A DNA stretch of 64,000 nt, taken from NCBI RefSeq assembly GCF_937952055.1, contig NZ_CALFYO010000011.1, forward strand, positions 62,001-126,000, written 5' to 3'. The DNA is from an uncultured Piscinibacter sp. GTDB lineage: Bacteria; Pseudomonadota; Gammaproteobacteria; Burkholderiales; Burkholderiaceae_C. The position numbers were made by a program, and so were the translations under genes. A model generated the notes under the pieces. That model made no database searches, was not told the DNA's origin, and was given only the letters and a program-made list of their open reading frames with translations. Positions 37,829 through 46,876 of this stretch are shown here, piece by piece; positions within the stretch are counted from its first letter, which is position 1, and each line of letters opens with the position of its first letter.

Positions 37829-40267
37829 ATGGTCGACGCTCCGCCTCCTCCCCCGACCGGCCTCACGCAGGCCGAGGCGGACCGCCGGCTGCGCGAGGAC
37901 GGCGCGAACGAGCTGTCGCCGCCGCGGCGGCGCACGCCGCTGCGCATCGCGCTGGAAGTGGCGCGCGAGCCGATGTTCCAGCTGCTGGCCGCGGCCTGCC
38001 TGCTCTATCTGCTGATCGGCGACCTGGGCGAGGCGTCCATGCTGTCGGCCTTCGTCGTGATGATCGCGGCGATCAGCATCGCGCAGGAGCACCGCACCGA
38101 GCGCGCGCTGGAGGCGTTGCGCGACCTGAGCAGCCCGCGGGCGCTGGTGCTGCGCGACGGCGTACCTCAGCGCATCGCCGGGCGCGAGGTGGTGCGCGGC
38201 GACCTGCTCATGCTCGCCGAAGGCGACCGCGTGCCCGCCGATGCGCAGCTGCTGTCGGCGCACGACCTGCAGGCCGACGAGTCGCTGCTCAGCGGCGAGT
38301 CGATGCCGGTGGCCAAGGCGGTTGCCGAAGACGCGACGGGCTGCGTCTATGCCGGCACGCTGCTCGTCAGCGGCCAGGGCCTGGCGTGCGCCACGGCCAC
38401 CGGTGCGGCCAGCGAGATCGGCCGCATCGGCAAGGCCCTCGTCGCCCTCGAGCCCGCACCCACGCCACTGCAGAGGCAGACACGGGCCCTGGTGCGGCTG
38501 TTCTCGGCGCTGGGACTGGCCGTCAGCGCGGCCGCCGTACTGCTCTACGGGCTGCTGCGCGGCGACTGGCTCGCCGGGCTGCTCGCCGGCATCACGCTGG
38601 CGATGTCGATGCTGCCGCAGGAGTTCCTGCTCATCCTCACCGTCTTCATGGCCACCGGCGCCTGGCGCCTGGCGCGCCAGCGCGTACTGACCCGCCGCGC
38701 CGCGACCATCGAGGCGCTGGGCGCGGCCACCGTGCTGTGCACCGACAAGACCGGCACGCTGACCGAGAACCGCATGGCGGTGGCGGCGCTCGTCGCGGCC
38801 GATGCGCAGGGGCTGCGGCGCTGGCAGGCCGACGAGGCGGCGCTGCCCGAGGCCTTCCACTGCCTTGCCGAGTACGGCCTGCTGGCCAGCGAACGCAAGC
38901 CCTTCGACCCGATGGACCGCGCCTTCGAGACGCTGGCGCGCGAGAAGCTGCCGGCGCCGCGGCGGCATGCCGACTGGGCGCTCGTGCGCGAGTACGGCCT
39001 GGCCCCCGACTGCATGGCGATGACGCACGCCTGGCGCGCGCCGGGGGCGATCGAGTCCGTGGTGGCGGTGAAGGGCGCGCCCGAGGCCGTGGCGGTGCTG
39101 TGCCGCCTCGCGCCGCAGGAGCTCGCCGCCTGGCAGGAGGAGGCGCAGCGCATGGCGGCGCGCGGACTGCGCGTGCTGGCGGTGGCGGGCGGCACGGCCG
39201 GCGGCGATGCCTGGCCCGCGACGCCGAGCGGCTTCGAGCTGCACTGGCTCGGCCTCGTGGCGCTGGCCGACCCGCTGCGCCAGGGCGTGCCGGCGGCCGT
39301 GCAGGAGTGCCGCGAGGCCGGCATCCGCGTGCTGATGATCACCGGCGACCACCCCGCCACGGCGCACGCCATTGCCGCGCAGGCAGGCATCGCCGCCGAT
39401 GCCGTGCACGCGCGCGTGCGGCCCGAGGAGAAGCTGCAACTGGTCGAGGCGCTGAAGGCGTGCGGCGAGGTGGTCGCGATGACCGGCGACGGCGTCAACG
39501 ACGCGCCCTCGCTGAAGGCGGCGCACATCGGCGTGGCGATGGGCAGCCGCGGCACCGACGTGGCGCGGGAGGCGGCGTCGCTGGTGCTGCTCGATGACGA
39601 CTTCGGCTCGATCGTGCGCGCGGTGCGCCTGGGCCGGCGCATCCACGACAACCTGCGCAAGGCGATGCGCTTCGTCTTCGCGGTGCACGTGCCGATCGCC
39701 GGGCTCGCGCTGCTGCCGCTGCTGTTCGGCACGCCGCTGCTCTTCACGCCGCTGCACATCGCCTTCCTCGAACTGGTGATCGACCCGGTGTGCTCGATCG
39801 TCTTCGAGGCCGAGCCCGAGGAGGCGGACGTGATGCGGCGGCCACCGCGCGATCCGGGCGCGCCGCTGTTCTCGCCCGCGATGATCGCCGCCGCGCTGGC
39901 GCAGGGCGCGCTGGTGCTCGCCACGGTGGCTGGCTTCCACGCCGCGCTGCTGCAGATGCAGCTCGGCGAGGCCGCGTCGCGCGCCGCGGCCTTCGTCGCG
40001 CTGGTGGCCTGCAACGGCGCGCTGATCCTGTCCAACCGCGCCTTCGACGGCGCGCTGCTCGCCTCGCTGCGACGGCCCAATCCCATGCTCTGGCGCATGC
40101 TCGCTGCCACGGCGGCGATGCTCGCGCTGGTGCTGGCGGTGCCGCCGCTGCGCACGCAGTTCGCCTTCGCGCTGCCGCCGGCCTGGTCCTTCGGGGCGGC
40201 GGCGCTGCTGGCGCTGGCCGTGCTGGCGGTGCTGGAAACGGCGAAGCGGCTGCGCCTGCGCGGCTGA
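37829..40267 (+). CDS. P-type ATPase, cation transporter of unsettled specificity
   Basis: The 812-residue pump has the actuator motif SGES, phosphorylation motif DKTGTLTEN, TGDxxxTA region MITGDHPATAHAIA and hinge MTGDGVNDAPSLKAAHIGVAMG. The M4 segment reads SMLPQEFLLILTVFMATGAW, and M6 reads LELVIDPVCSIVFEAEPEE. These differ from the PEGL and NxxxD patterns of Ca2+ and Na+/K+ pumps and mark the less studied LPEEF-type branch. The ion is therefore uncertain. It is divergent from the adaptor gene; only 84 bases separate them. Confidence 0.88.
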   Translation: MVDAPPPPPTGLTQAEADRRLREDGANELSPPRRRTPLRIALEVAREPMFQLLAAACLLYLLIGDLGEASMLSAFVVMIAAISIAQEHRTERALEALRDLSSPRALVLRDGVPQRIAGREVVRGDLLMLAEGDRVPADAQLLSAHDLQADESLLSGESMPVAKAVAEDATGCVYAGTLLVSGQGLACATATGAASEIGRIGKALVALEPAPTPLQRQTRALVRLFSALGLAVSAAAVLLYGLLRGDWLAGLLAGITLAMSMLPQEFLLILTVFMATGAWRLARQRVLTRRAATIEALGAATVLCTDKTGTLTENRMAVAALVAADAQGLRRWQADEAALPEAFHCLAEYGLLASERKPFDPMDRAFETLAREKLPAPRRHADWALVREYGLAPDCMAMTHAWRAPGAIESVVAVKGAPEAVAVLCRLAPQELAAWQEEAQRMAARGLRVLAVAGGTAGGDAWPATPSGFELHWLGLVALADPLRQGVPAAVQECREAGIRVLMITGDHPATAHAIAAQAGIAADAVHARVRPEEKLQLVEALKACGEVVAMTGDGVNDAPSLKAAHIGVAMGSRGTDVAREAASLVLLDDDFGSIVRAVRLGRRIHDNLRKAMRFVFAVHVPIAGLALLPLLFGTPLLFTPLHIAFLELVIDPVCSIVFEAEPEEADVMRRPPRDPGAPLFSPAMIAAALAQGALVLATVAGFHAALLQMQLGEAASRAAAFVALVACNGALILSNRAFDGALLASLRRPNPMLWRMLAATAAMLALVLAVPPLRTQFAFALPPAWSFGAAALLALAVLAVLETAKRLRLRG

Positions 40268-40284
40268 GCGCCGCCCTGCTCGCG

Positions 40285-41313
40285 CTAGGCCGCGCCAGTC
40301 ACGCCCTGCTGGCGACGCCGCGGCGCGGGCCGGCGCGGGCGCGCCGACTGGAGCCCGCCCGGTGACCCTGGCATGCCGCAGGCATGCCAGGCGCGGCGCA
40401 ACTGCAGGTCGGAGTGAAAGCCCGCCGCCTCGGCCGCGGCGGTCACCGTGCTGCCGGCTTCGAGCGCGGTGCGCGCCAGCGCAAGGCGAATGCCGCGCAG
40501 GTAGCCCAGCGGCGTGACGCCGGCGTGCTCGCCGAACAGGCGTGTCAGCGTGCGCGGCGTGGCGTGGGCCACCTCGGCCATGCGCGCGACGTCCCAGGGC
40601 TCGCGTGGCGCGCGCGACACCGCGTCCTGCACGCGGTGCAGCCGCGCGTTGAAGTGCTGGCGATGCGCCAGAAAGGGCGAGAGCTGCGGGTCGTCGGGTC
40701 CGCGGCGAAGGGCCACCGCCATGCGCTGCGCCACGCGCGCCGCCACCAGCGGGCCGCATTGCTCGGCGACGAGGTGCAGGGCGAGGTCGATGCCCGCGGT
40801 GACGCCGGCGCTGGACCAGGTGTCGTCGTCCTGCACGAACACGCGATCGGGCACGACGATGGCGTCGGGCGCGCGCCGCGCCAGCTCGTCGAGGTCGCCG
40901 TGGTGCGTCGTCGCGCGCCGGCGCGCGAACAGGCCGGCCGAGGCGGCGAGCAGCGCGCCCGAGCACACGGTCACGAGGCGCACGCCGCGCTGCCCCGGCT
41001 GAACGCGGCGCAGCCAGTCGATGACGAGGCGGTCCTCCTTGTCGTCGTCGCGGCGCTGCGCCGTGGACGTGCGCCCGACCAGCACCACCCAAGCTGGCGC
41101 CTCGATGCGCTCGGGCAGCGGCGCCAGGCCGGCGACGGTGGCGCCCACCGAACTCTCGGACTCGCTCGCGGGCGCCACGAAGTGCAGGCGGAACGCCGGC
41201 CGACGCGCCGGCAGCTCGGTGTTGGCGAAGCGCAGCGCTTCGGCCGGCCCGGCCCAGTCGAGGATCAGGCTGCCGCGCGGCAGCACGAAGAAGACGTCAA
41301 TCGGCGCGGACAT
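40285..41313 (-). CDS. GlxA-type transcriptional regulator (DJ-1/PfpI domain + AraC HTH)
   Basis: The 342-residue protein has an N-terminal DJ-1/PfpI-like domain (VFFVLPRGSLILDWAGPAEALRF; TVCSGALLAASAGLFARRRATTHHGDLDEL) and a C-terminal AraC helix-turn-helix (MAEVAHATPRTLTRLFGEHAGVTPLGYLRGIRLALA; VTAAAEAAGFHSDLQLRRAW). It lies behind and overlaps an isochorismatase-like gene by 17 bases, so it may sense a nicotinate- or amide-like substrate of that enzyme. A basic, Pro-rich tail ends the protein. Confidence 0.9.
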   Translation of the reverse strand: MSAPIDVFFVLPRGSLILDWAGPAEALRFANTELPARRPAFRLHFVAPASESESSVGATVAGLAPLPERIEAPAWVVLVGRTSTAQRRDDDKEDRLVIDWLRRVQPGQRGVRLVTVCSGALLAASAGLFARRRATTHHGDLDELARRAPDAIVVPDRVFVQDDDTWSSAGVTAGIDLALHLVAEQCGPLVAARVAQRMAVALRRGPDDPQLSPFLAHRQHFNARLHRVQDAVSRAPREPWDVARMAEVAHATPRTLTRLFGEHAGVTPLGYLRGIRLALARTALEAGSTVTAAAEAAGFHSDLQLRRAWHACGMPGSPGGLQSARPRRPAPRRRQQGVTGAA

Positions 41314-41860
41314 GTGCGAGAGTGTCGTCCACGCTCAGCACGCGGGCGAAGCGGCCCTGCAGCACGCTGGCCGTGCGCGCACGGATGTCGGCGGCGCGGA
41401 ACGGAGCGCCGTCGGGCAGCGTCATGTCGAAGGTGAGCGTGGCCTCGGGCACGAACACGACCTTCCAGCCCAGGTCGCTGGCATGGCGCGCGGTGGTCTC
41501 GCAGCACTGCTCGGTGCGGATGCCGCTGATCACCAACTCGCCGATGCCCTGCTGCGTGAGCCAGACGTCCAGGCCGGTGCCGACCAGCGCGCTGTGGCGC
41601 GTCTTGCGCACCTCGAGCGCAGGCGTGAAGCCGCGCAGGCCCTCGAGCGGCCTGACCAGGCCGCTGGCGGTCGCGAAGGGGTCGCTCGCCTCGCCGTCGG
41701 GCGAGACGTGGAACACGCGCACGATCGGCAGGCCCTTCGCCTCGAAGTGTTCGATCAGGCGGTTCTGCGCGGCCAGGAAGGCGGGTAGCCCGTCCGCGCA
41801 GAAGTACGGGCGGTGGGTGAAGGATTGCTGAACGTCGATGACCAGCAGTGCGCTGCGCAT
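41297..41860 (-). CDS. Isochorismatase-like cysteine hydrolase
   Basis: From ATG 41860 the protein has 187 residues. The triad is visible: Asp in ALLVIDVQQSF, Lys in EVRKTRHSAL and Cys in SGIRTEQCCETTARHA. Its relatives hydrolyse small amides or vinyl ethers such as nicotinamide, N-carbamoyl compounds and isochorismate. The substrate is unknown. The stop lies inside the coding region of the following AraC-type regulator, which points to one operon. Confidence 0.9.
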   Translation of the reverse strand: MRSALLVIDVQQSFTHRPYFCADGLPAFLAAQNRLIEHFEAKGLPIVRVFHVSPDGEASDPFATASGLVRPLEGLRGFTPALEVRKTRHSALVGTGLDVWLTQQGIGELVISGIRTEQCCETTARHASDLGWKVVFVPEATLTFDMTLPDGAPFRAADIRARTASVLQGRFARVLSVDDTLAHVRAD

Positions 41861-41946
41861 GGAGGGCTCCTTGTCGGACGGGTTGCAGTGCATGCAGGAT
41901 GCACCGACCGCCGAGGCGGCGCCACGCGATCAGCGACGCGCGCCGA

Positions 41947-42144
41947 TCACTTCCGGACAGGCGGACGCAACGTCACCGTCGGCGCGAACGAGGCTCGCAG
42001 GTGGGCGAGCAGTTCCTCGCGCGAACCGGCCCTGCCGCTGTGGATCCAGCCGTCGGGCAACGGGCGTTCGCTGGGCCAGACCGCGTACTCGCGGCGCTCG
42101 TTGACGACGATCTCGTGGGTGGGGGCGTGGGCGGTCTTCGGCAT
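41947..42144 (-). CDS. Orphan MbtH-like protein
   Basis: The 65-residue protein carries the MbtH signature: IVVNERREYAVWPSERPLPDGWIHSGRAGSREELLAHL (Asn-Glu, YxxWP, PxGW, G at the expected spacing). MbtH proteins bind and activate NRPS adenylation domains, yet no NRPS gene lies in this window. It could serve an NRPS elsewhere or have become independent. The gene begins 87 bases from the isochorismatase start and shares its strand. The C-terminus FAPTVTLRPPVRK differs from the usual DMRP motif. Confidence 0.75.
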   Translation of the reverse strand: MPKTAHAPTHEIVVNERREYAVWPSERPLPDGWIHSGRAGSREELLAHLRASFAPTVTLRPPVRK

Positions 42145-42450
42145 GCATCGAGTGTGGCGAAGCTTGGCCCGCCGATCCAGAGCGCGGCGCGCAAGCTGGG
42201 CATGTTTTCACGGCAGCTTCTCATGCCATCCGCGCCCGTAACATGGGGCACCGTGGTCGCCGTCGGAGGCTGCGTCGACGCCCCCGCGCCGCCCCGTCTT
42301 GCGCATCCATGCGCCGCGCAAGCGCTCACTCGCGGCGAGCCTGCGGGAGGGCGCGGATCGACTCGCACCGCGCCCCAAACGCAGCGGCCGTTGGCAAGGC
42401 AGTACGGCGCAAAAGCTGCCGCGATGCGCCGGCCTGCTACCCTTGCCGCG
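42145..42450. other. 306-base intergenic region between divergent genes
   Basis: This region separates the MbtH-like gene (minus) from the DUF2868 gene (plus). It must carry both promoters, but I see no convincing -35/-10 pair, palindrome or coding frame here. Part of it (about 42230-42450) is GC-rich and looks like coding shadow with no start. Confidence 0.4.
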
Positions 42451-43812
42451 ATGGCACCACGCGCCGACGGATTCACGCTTCACGACCTGCTGCTCACCGA
42501 GGCTGTGAAGGACCTCGAGGCCGGCACGCCGCTGCAGGACAGTGCGGCGATGGCCGAGGCAGCGGCCGCGACGACCGATCGCGAAGCGCGCATCGTGTGG
42601 CGCGCGCGCCGTCTCGCCGCCGCCACTGCGCTGGACGAGGACGCGGCGCAGTTGCGCCGTCGGCTGACCGCGCTCGGCCTCGCCGTGGTGTTCGCCGGCA
42701 TCGCGGTGGCCGCGCTGCTCGCAATCTCGATGCTGGGCGACGGTCGGCGCATCAACGCCCTGGCGGCGATGGCGCTGCTGATCGTGCCCAACACGATCGG
42801 CATCGTGCTGTGGACGCTGCTCGCGGCCGGCAGCGGACGCCGCGGCGCCGGGCTGCTCGGCACGGCGGCCGCCGCGCTGGCGCGGCAGCGCTGGGCCCAG
42901 GGGCGCGCGCGGCGCGTGCTGCCGGCGGCCAGTCGCCTGCTCGACGCGCAGCGCCTCACGCCCTGGGTGCTGGGCGGGCTCAACCACCTGCTGTGGACGC
43001 TGGCCTATGGCCTCGCCGCGCTGCTGCTCGCCGCCGTGCTCGCGCTCAGCGAGTACCGCCTCGTCTGGGAGACCACCATCCTCTCGCCGCAGACGCTGCA
43101 CGAGACCTCTCGCACCCTCGCCTGGCTGCCGGCGCAGCTCGGCCTGCCCGCGCAGGTCCCGGCCCATGCCGAAGCGCCCGGCGCCTCGCAGGCGCTCGGC
43201 TGGTGGCTGATCTCCGGCACGCTGGTCTACGGCGCGCTGCCGCGCCTGCTGCTGCTCGGGCTGAGCGTCGTCGTCGCGCTGTCGCGCAGCCGCGGCTTGG
43301 CGCTGGACACGCGCGATCCGTACTACCGCAGGCTGATCAACCGCTTCGAGGTGATGGCCCCCACGCACGTGATCGACAGCGAACGCGCCACGCCGGCGGC
43401 GGCGCGCGATGCCCGCTCCGGCGTGGCGGCCGTAGGTCCGTTCGCAGTGGTCGGCTTCGAGCTTCCGCTCGAAGTCGGCGTGCCGCCGCCGCTGCTGACG
43501 CAGGCCGCCTGGAGCGAACGCATCGACGGAGGCGCCGAGGAGCGGCTGGCCCTGGCGCGCCGCCTGGCGGGCGCGCCGCCGGCGCGGCTGCTCGTGGTCT
43601 GCCACGCGCTCTCGACGCCCGACCGCGGCACGCTGCGCTTCCTCGACGGCATGCGCGCGAGTGCCACCGCCTTGCTGCTGGCACCGGCCGAACACGCCGC
43701 CGCCGGGGCGCCGCGCTGGCGCGCCTGGCTGGCCGAAGTCGGCCGCAGCGACACACCGGTCTTCGCCGACACCGACAGCGCGCTGCACTGGTGCGCCCCT
43801 GCCCATGGCTGA
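42451..43812 (+). CDS. DUF2868 membrane protein
   Basis: The 453-residue protein starts at ATG 42451 (MAPRADGFTLHDLLLTEAVKDLEAG). Four to five helices lie between residues about 75 and 290. The C-terminal part (PAAARDARSGVAAVGPFAVVGFELPLE...ARLLVVCHALSTPDRGTLRFLDGM) is soluble and resembles a regulatory alpha/beta domain. DUF2868 proteins are regularly encoded before a GTPase of the DUF3482 family, as here with an 8-base overlap, suggesting a membrane complex. The function is unknown. Confidence 0.82.
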   Translation: MAPRADGFTLHDLLLTEAVKDLEAGTPLQDSAAMAEAAAATTDREARIVWRARRLAAATALDEDAAQLRRRLTALGLAVVFAGIAVAALLAISMLGDGRRINALAAMALLIVPNTIGIVLWTLLAAGSGRRGAGLLGTAAAALARQRWAQGRARRVLPAASRLLDAQRLTPWVLGGLNHLLWTLAYGLAALLLAAVLALSEYRLVWETTILSPQTLHETSRTLAWLPAQLGLPAQVPAHAEAPGASQALGWWLISGTLVYGALPRLLLLGLSVVVALSRSRGLALDTRDPYYRRLINRFEVMAPTHVIDSERATPAAARDARSGVAAVGPFAVVGFELPLEVGVPPPLLTQAAWSERIDGGAEERLALARRLAGAPPARLLVVCHALSTPDRGTLRFLDGMRASATALLLAPAEHAAAGAPRWRAWLAEVGRSDTPVFADTDSALHWCAPAHG

Positions 43813-45175
43813 GCCCATCACCATCGCCGTGGTCGGCCACACCAATGCCGGCAAGACCTCGCTGTTGCGCACGCTGACGCGACGCCGCCACTTCGGCGAG
43901 GTGTCTCCTCGGCCGGGCACGACGCGCCACGTCGAGGCGGTGGACCTGGCGATCGACGGCGGCGCCGCGCTGCGCTTCTTCGACACGCCGGGTTTGGAGG
44001 ACCCGATCGGCCTGCGCGACGCCCTGGGTCCGCCGCAGGCCGGCATGACGCCGCCGCAGCGCATCCGCGCCTTCCTCGCCACGCGCGCTGCGCAGGAGGC
44101 CTTCGAGCAGGAGGCCAAGGTGCTGCGCACGCTGCTCGACATCGACGCCGCGCTGTTCGTGATCGACTGCCGCGAGCCGGTGGTGGCCAAGTTCCGCTGC
44201 GAGGTCGAGATTCTTGCCTCCTGCGGCAAGCCGGTGCTGCCGGTGCTCAACTTCGTGCGCGACCCGCTTTCGCGCGAGGCGGCGTGGAGCGCGCTGTTGG
44301 CCGACTTCGCGCTGCACGCGCAGGTGCGATTCGATGCCGTGGCGCCTTTCGACGACGGGCAGGCGCAGCTCTACGCCAGCCTGCAGGCCTTGCTGCCGCA
44401 GCGTCAGGCGGCGCTTCGCGCAGTGGCCGAGTTCCTCGACCGCGAGCGCGAGGCGCGCGACGAGGCCGGGCTGCGACTGATCGCCGACGCCCTGCTCGCG
44501 CTGACCGCAATGCGCGTGACCTTGTCGCGCGACGATCTCGCGGCGCCGCAGCGCAAGGCGCGCATCGTCGAGGCATTTCGCGCCGACGTGCTGCAGCGCG
44601 CGCGCCGGGCGGTACGGGACCTGCTCGAGGTCCATGCCTTCGCGCGCGACGACGCGGAGCTCGCCATGCTGCCCTGGCTCGACGGCCGCTGGGCCACCGA
44701 CCTGTTCCACCCGGAGACGCTGCGCGACGCCGGCGTGCGCCTGGGCAAGGGCGCGGCCATCGGCGCGGGCATCGGGCTGGCGGCCGACGTGGCGCTGGCC
44801 GGCCTGTCGCTGGGTGCGGCCGCCGCACTCGGCGCAACGCTCGGCGGCGCGGCCAGCCAGGGCTTCGGCACGCTCGGCCGTCGGCTGGCGCATGCGCTGC
44901 AGGGCCGCGAGGAGCTCTCGCTGGAGGACACGGTGGTGCTGGTGCTCGCACAGCGGCTGCTCGGCCTGCATCGCACCCTGCGCTCGCGTGGCCATGCCGC
45001 CAGCGACCGCGTCGACCTGGAGCGTGCGGCGCTGCCGGCGGAGCAATTGCGTCCGGTGCTGCGCGCGCTGCAGCCGTCGCGCGCCCATGCGGACTGGGCC
45101 GAGGGCGACTCGGCGCGACGCGCCATCGCGCAGCGCGCGGTCATCGCCGAGCTGCGCACGCTTCAGCAACACTGA
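43805..45175 (+). CDS. TrmE/Era-like GTPase with DUF3482 C-terminal domain
   Basis: The 456-residue protein has G1 (VGHTNAGKTSLLRTL), G3 (DTPGLED), and a region PVLNFVRD in the place of the NKxD base-recognition motif, so nucleotide specificity may be altered. The C-terminal domain carries a long hydrophobic Gly/Ala-rich segment (GAAIGAGIGLAADVALAGLSLGAAAALGATLGG) that could insert in membranes. Genes of this pair occur in Burkholderiales and Pseudomonads. It is translationally coupled to the DUF2868 gene; a role in ion or envelope homeostasis is possible but unproven. Confidence 0.85.
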   Translation: MAEPITIAVVGHTNAGKTSLLRTLTRRRHFGEVSPRPGTTRHVEAVDLAIDGGAALRFFDTPGLEDPIGLRDALGPPQAGMTPPQRIRAFLATRAAQEAFEQEAKVLRTLLDIDAALFVIDCREPVVAKFRCEVEILASCGKPVLPVLNFVRDPLSREAAWSALLADFALHAQVRFDAVAPFDDGQAQLYASLQALLPQRQAALRAVAEFLDREREARDEAGLRLIADALLALTAMRVTLSRDDLAAPQRKARIVEAFRADVLQRARRAVRDLLEVHAFARDDAELAMLPWLDGRWATDLFHPETLRDAGVRLGKGAAIGAGIGLAADVALAGLSLGAAAALGATLGGAASQGFGTLGRRLAHALQGREELSLEDTVVLVLAQRLLGLHRTLRSRGHAASDRVDLERAALPAEQLRPVLRALQPSRAHADWAEGDSARRAIAQRAVIAELRTLQQH

Positions 45176-45221
45176 ACGCCGCGGCTCGACACGAGCAACG
45201 GCGGACTGCCTCGCGCCAGGG

Positions 45222-45827
45222 TCAGGCTGCAGCCGGCCTGCGGGCGACCACGGTGACGAAGGCTTTGACCAGCGCGCGCGGCGCCGCGAAGTCCTGCTGT
45301 TCGGCGTGCAGGATCTCCCAGCCCGCGAAGCGCTGCTGAAGCTCGTCGCGCGCGAACAGGCAGTGAGCCGACGGATCGAACATGTCGCGGTATGTGGTGC
45401 CTTCGACCAGCACGTTCACCACGGCCACCCCTCCGGGCCGGACATGCGCCTGCAGGTGGCGCAGTTGCGCGTCGGCGGTCGGGCAGTCGAAGAACATCAG
45501 CAGGCCGATGCAGACGACGGCGTCGAAGTCCTCGTTCAGCGCATGGGTCCGCAGATCGGCTTCGCCGGCCTGCAGGTCCAGCGACTCGTCGCGCGCGACC
45601 TGCTGCAGGTGTTCGATGGCGGTATGGCTGGCATCCAGCGCCACCACCGAGCAACCGCCACGGGCCGCGGCGACGGCCAGGTTGCCCAGCCCGCAGCCGT
45701 AGTCCAGCACGCGACCGTGCAGGTACGGCAGGGCGACCTGCTCGAATGGATTGAGGCCGGTCTCCGCCTCGCGCACCTGGCGCTGGAACTGGGCGTCGAA
45801 GAATCGGATGCTGGCGTCCGCGACCAT
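45222..45827 (-). CDS. SAM-dependent methyltransferase (TehB/UbiG-like class I)
   Basis: The 201-residue enzyme has motif I LDYGCGLGNLAVAAA, motif II VVALDASHTAIEHL and post-II FDAVVCIGLLMFFDCP with RPGGVAVVNVLVEG. It resembles tellurite-resistance TehB and similar small-molecule methyltransferases; the substrate cannot be assigned. It lies between the convergent GTPase gene and the YeeE pair and stands alone. Confidence 0.87.
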   Translation of the reverse strand: MVADASIRFFDAQFQRQVREAETGLNPFEQVALPYLHGRVLDYGCGLGNLAVAAARGGCSVVALDASHTAIEHLQQVARDESLDLQAGEADLRTHALNEDFDAVVCIGLLMFFDCPTADAQLRHLQAHVRPGGVAVVNVLVEGTTYRDMFDPSAHCLFARDELQQRFAGWEILHAEQQDFAAPRALVKAFVTVVARRPAAA

Positions 45828-45899
45828 GCAGCGACTGTACCGCGGCGGCTTGGCACCGCGCCGTGCCCGCCCGGCACGTTCCCGGCTCGGGGAGCGCTC

Positions 45900-46355
45900 T
45901 CAGCCTTTCTGCGGCGCGACCGCCGCCGCGCTGGACGCCGAGGCCCACACGCCCTGCAGCCAGGCCCCCGCGGCGAGGCCGACGATGACCCAGAGCATCT
46001 GCAGGTTGCCCGTTCCCAGGCCGGCGATCGCCGGGCCGGGGCAGACGCCGCTCAAGCCCCAGCCGACACCGAACAGCGCGGCGCCGACGAAGGTGTCGCG
46101 ATTCATGCTCGCGCTGTGTGCTTCGTAGGCGGTAGCGAGCAGCGGTGCACGGCGCAGGCGCGGCGCGAGCTGGTAGGCCACGAGCGTGACGGCGAGCGCG
46201 CCGGCCATCACCAGCATCAGCCCCCAGTCGCGGAACTGCAGGAAGGACAGCACCACCTCCGGACGGACCATGCCCGACAGCGCGAGGCCGAAGCCGAACA
46301 GCGCACCGCAGCCGAGCACGGCCAGCGAATCCTTCATGTCGCGTGCAGGGCTCAT
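45900..46355 (-). CDS. YeeE/YedE half-transporter (DUF6691 type)
   Basis: The 151-residue protein has four helices with the motif GFGLALSGMVRPEVVLSFLQF and FGVGWGLSGVCPGPAIAGLGTG. The Cys in GVCPGPA is the conserved sulfur-handling residue of YeeE/TsuA transporters. It works with the other half encoded upstream, with an ATGA overlap. The pair probably imports thiosulfate or a related sulfur compound. Confidence 0.9.
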   Translation of the reverse strand: MSPARDMKDSLAVLGCGALFGFGLALSGMVRPEVVLSFLQFRDWGLMLVMAGALAVTLVAYQLAPRLRRAPLLATAYEAHSASMNRDTFVGAALFGVGWGLSGVCPGPAIAGLGTGNLQMLWVIVGLAAGAWLQGVWASASSAAAVAPQKG

Positions 46356-46825
46356 GGTGCCACCCCGAGGCCGCCGAGCAGCTGTGCGGTGACGAAACCG
46401 GTGGCCATGAAGGTCAGCACCGCCAGCAGCGAGGGCAGCTTGAGCGAACCCAGCCCGCAGATGCCGTGGCCCGAGGTGCAGCCGCCGGCAAGCCGCGCGC
46501 CGAAGCCGGCCACCACCCCGCCCGCCGCCAGGCGCCAGGCAGGCACGCTGGTCGACAGTGGTTCGGCCGGCCCGAGTGTCAGCCACCACAGCGCCGCGCC
46601 CAGCACCAGGCCGGACGCGAGCTGCAGCCGCCAGGCACGGCTGGCCAGCCAGCGCGGCTGGCGGAACGCCGGACGCGCCGACACGTACGACCAGGTGGAG
46701 GTGAACACCGAACTCATGCCGGCGAGCCGGCCGGTGGCCAGGTAGAGCAGCGCCACGCCGGCGCCGATGATGAAGCCGCCGGTCAGGTAGTGGGACCAGC
46801 CGAGCGGGAAGAGTTGCGCGAGCAC
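46352..46825 (-). CDS. YeeE/YedE half-transporter
   Basis: The 157-residue protein has four helices with GAGVALLYLATGRLAGMSSVFTSTW and GARLAGGCTSGHGICGLGSL, the matching Cys motif (GGCTSGHGICG) of the other half of a YeeE/TsuA-type channel. Two half-proteins replace the single long YeeE of other bacteria. It is upstream of and coupled to the 45900-46355 gene. Confidence 0.9.
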   Translation of the reverse strand: MLAQLFPLGWSHYLTGGFIIGAGVALLYLATGRLAGMSSVFTSTWSYVSARPAFRQPRWLASRAWRLQLASGLVLGAALWWLTLGPAEPLSTSVPAWRLAAGGVVAGFGARLAGGCTSGHGICGLGSLKLPSLLAVLTFMATGFVTAQLLGGLGVAP

Positions 46826-46876
46826 CAGGGACTCCGTGGGGAAACGAAGCGCGGATTGTGTGCGAGACCGGCCCGC

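Noticed and set aside
40267..40285. Possible terminator between the P-type ATPase and the AraC-type gene
   Set aside because: The 17-base gap has no stem long enough to support a terminator.
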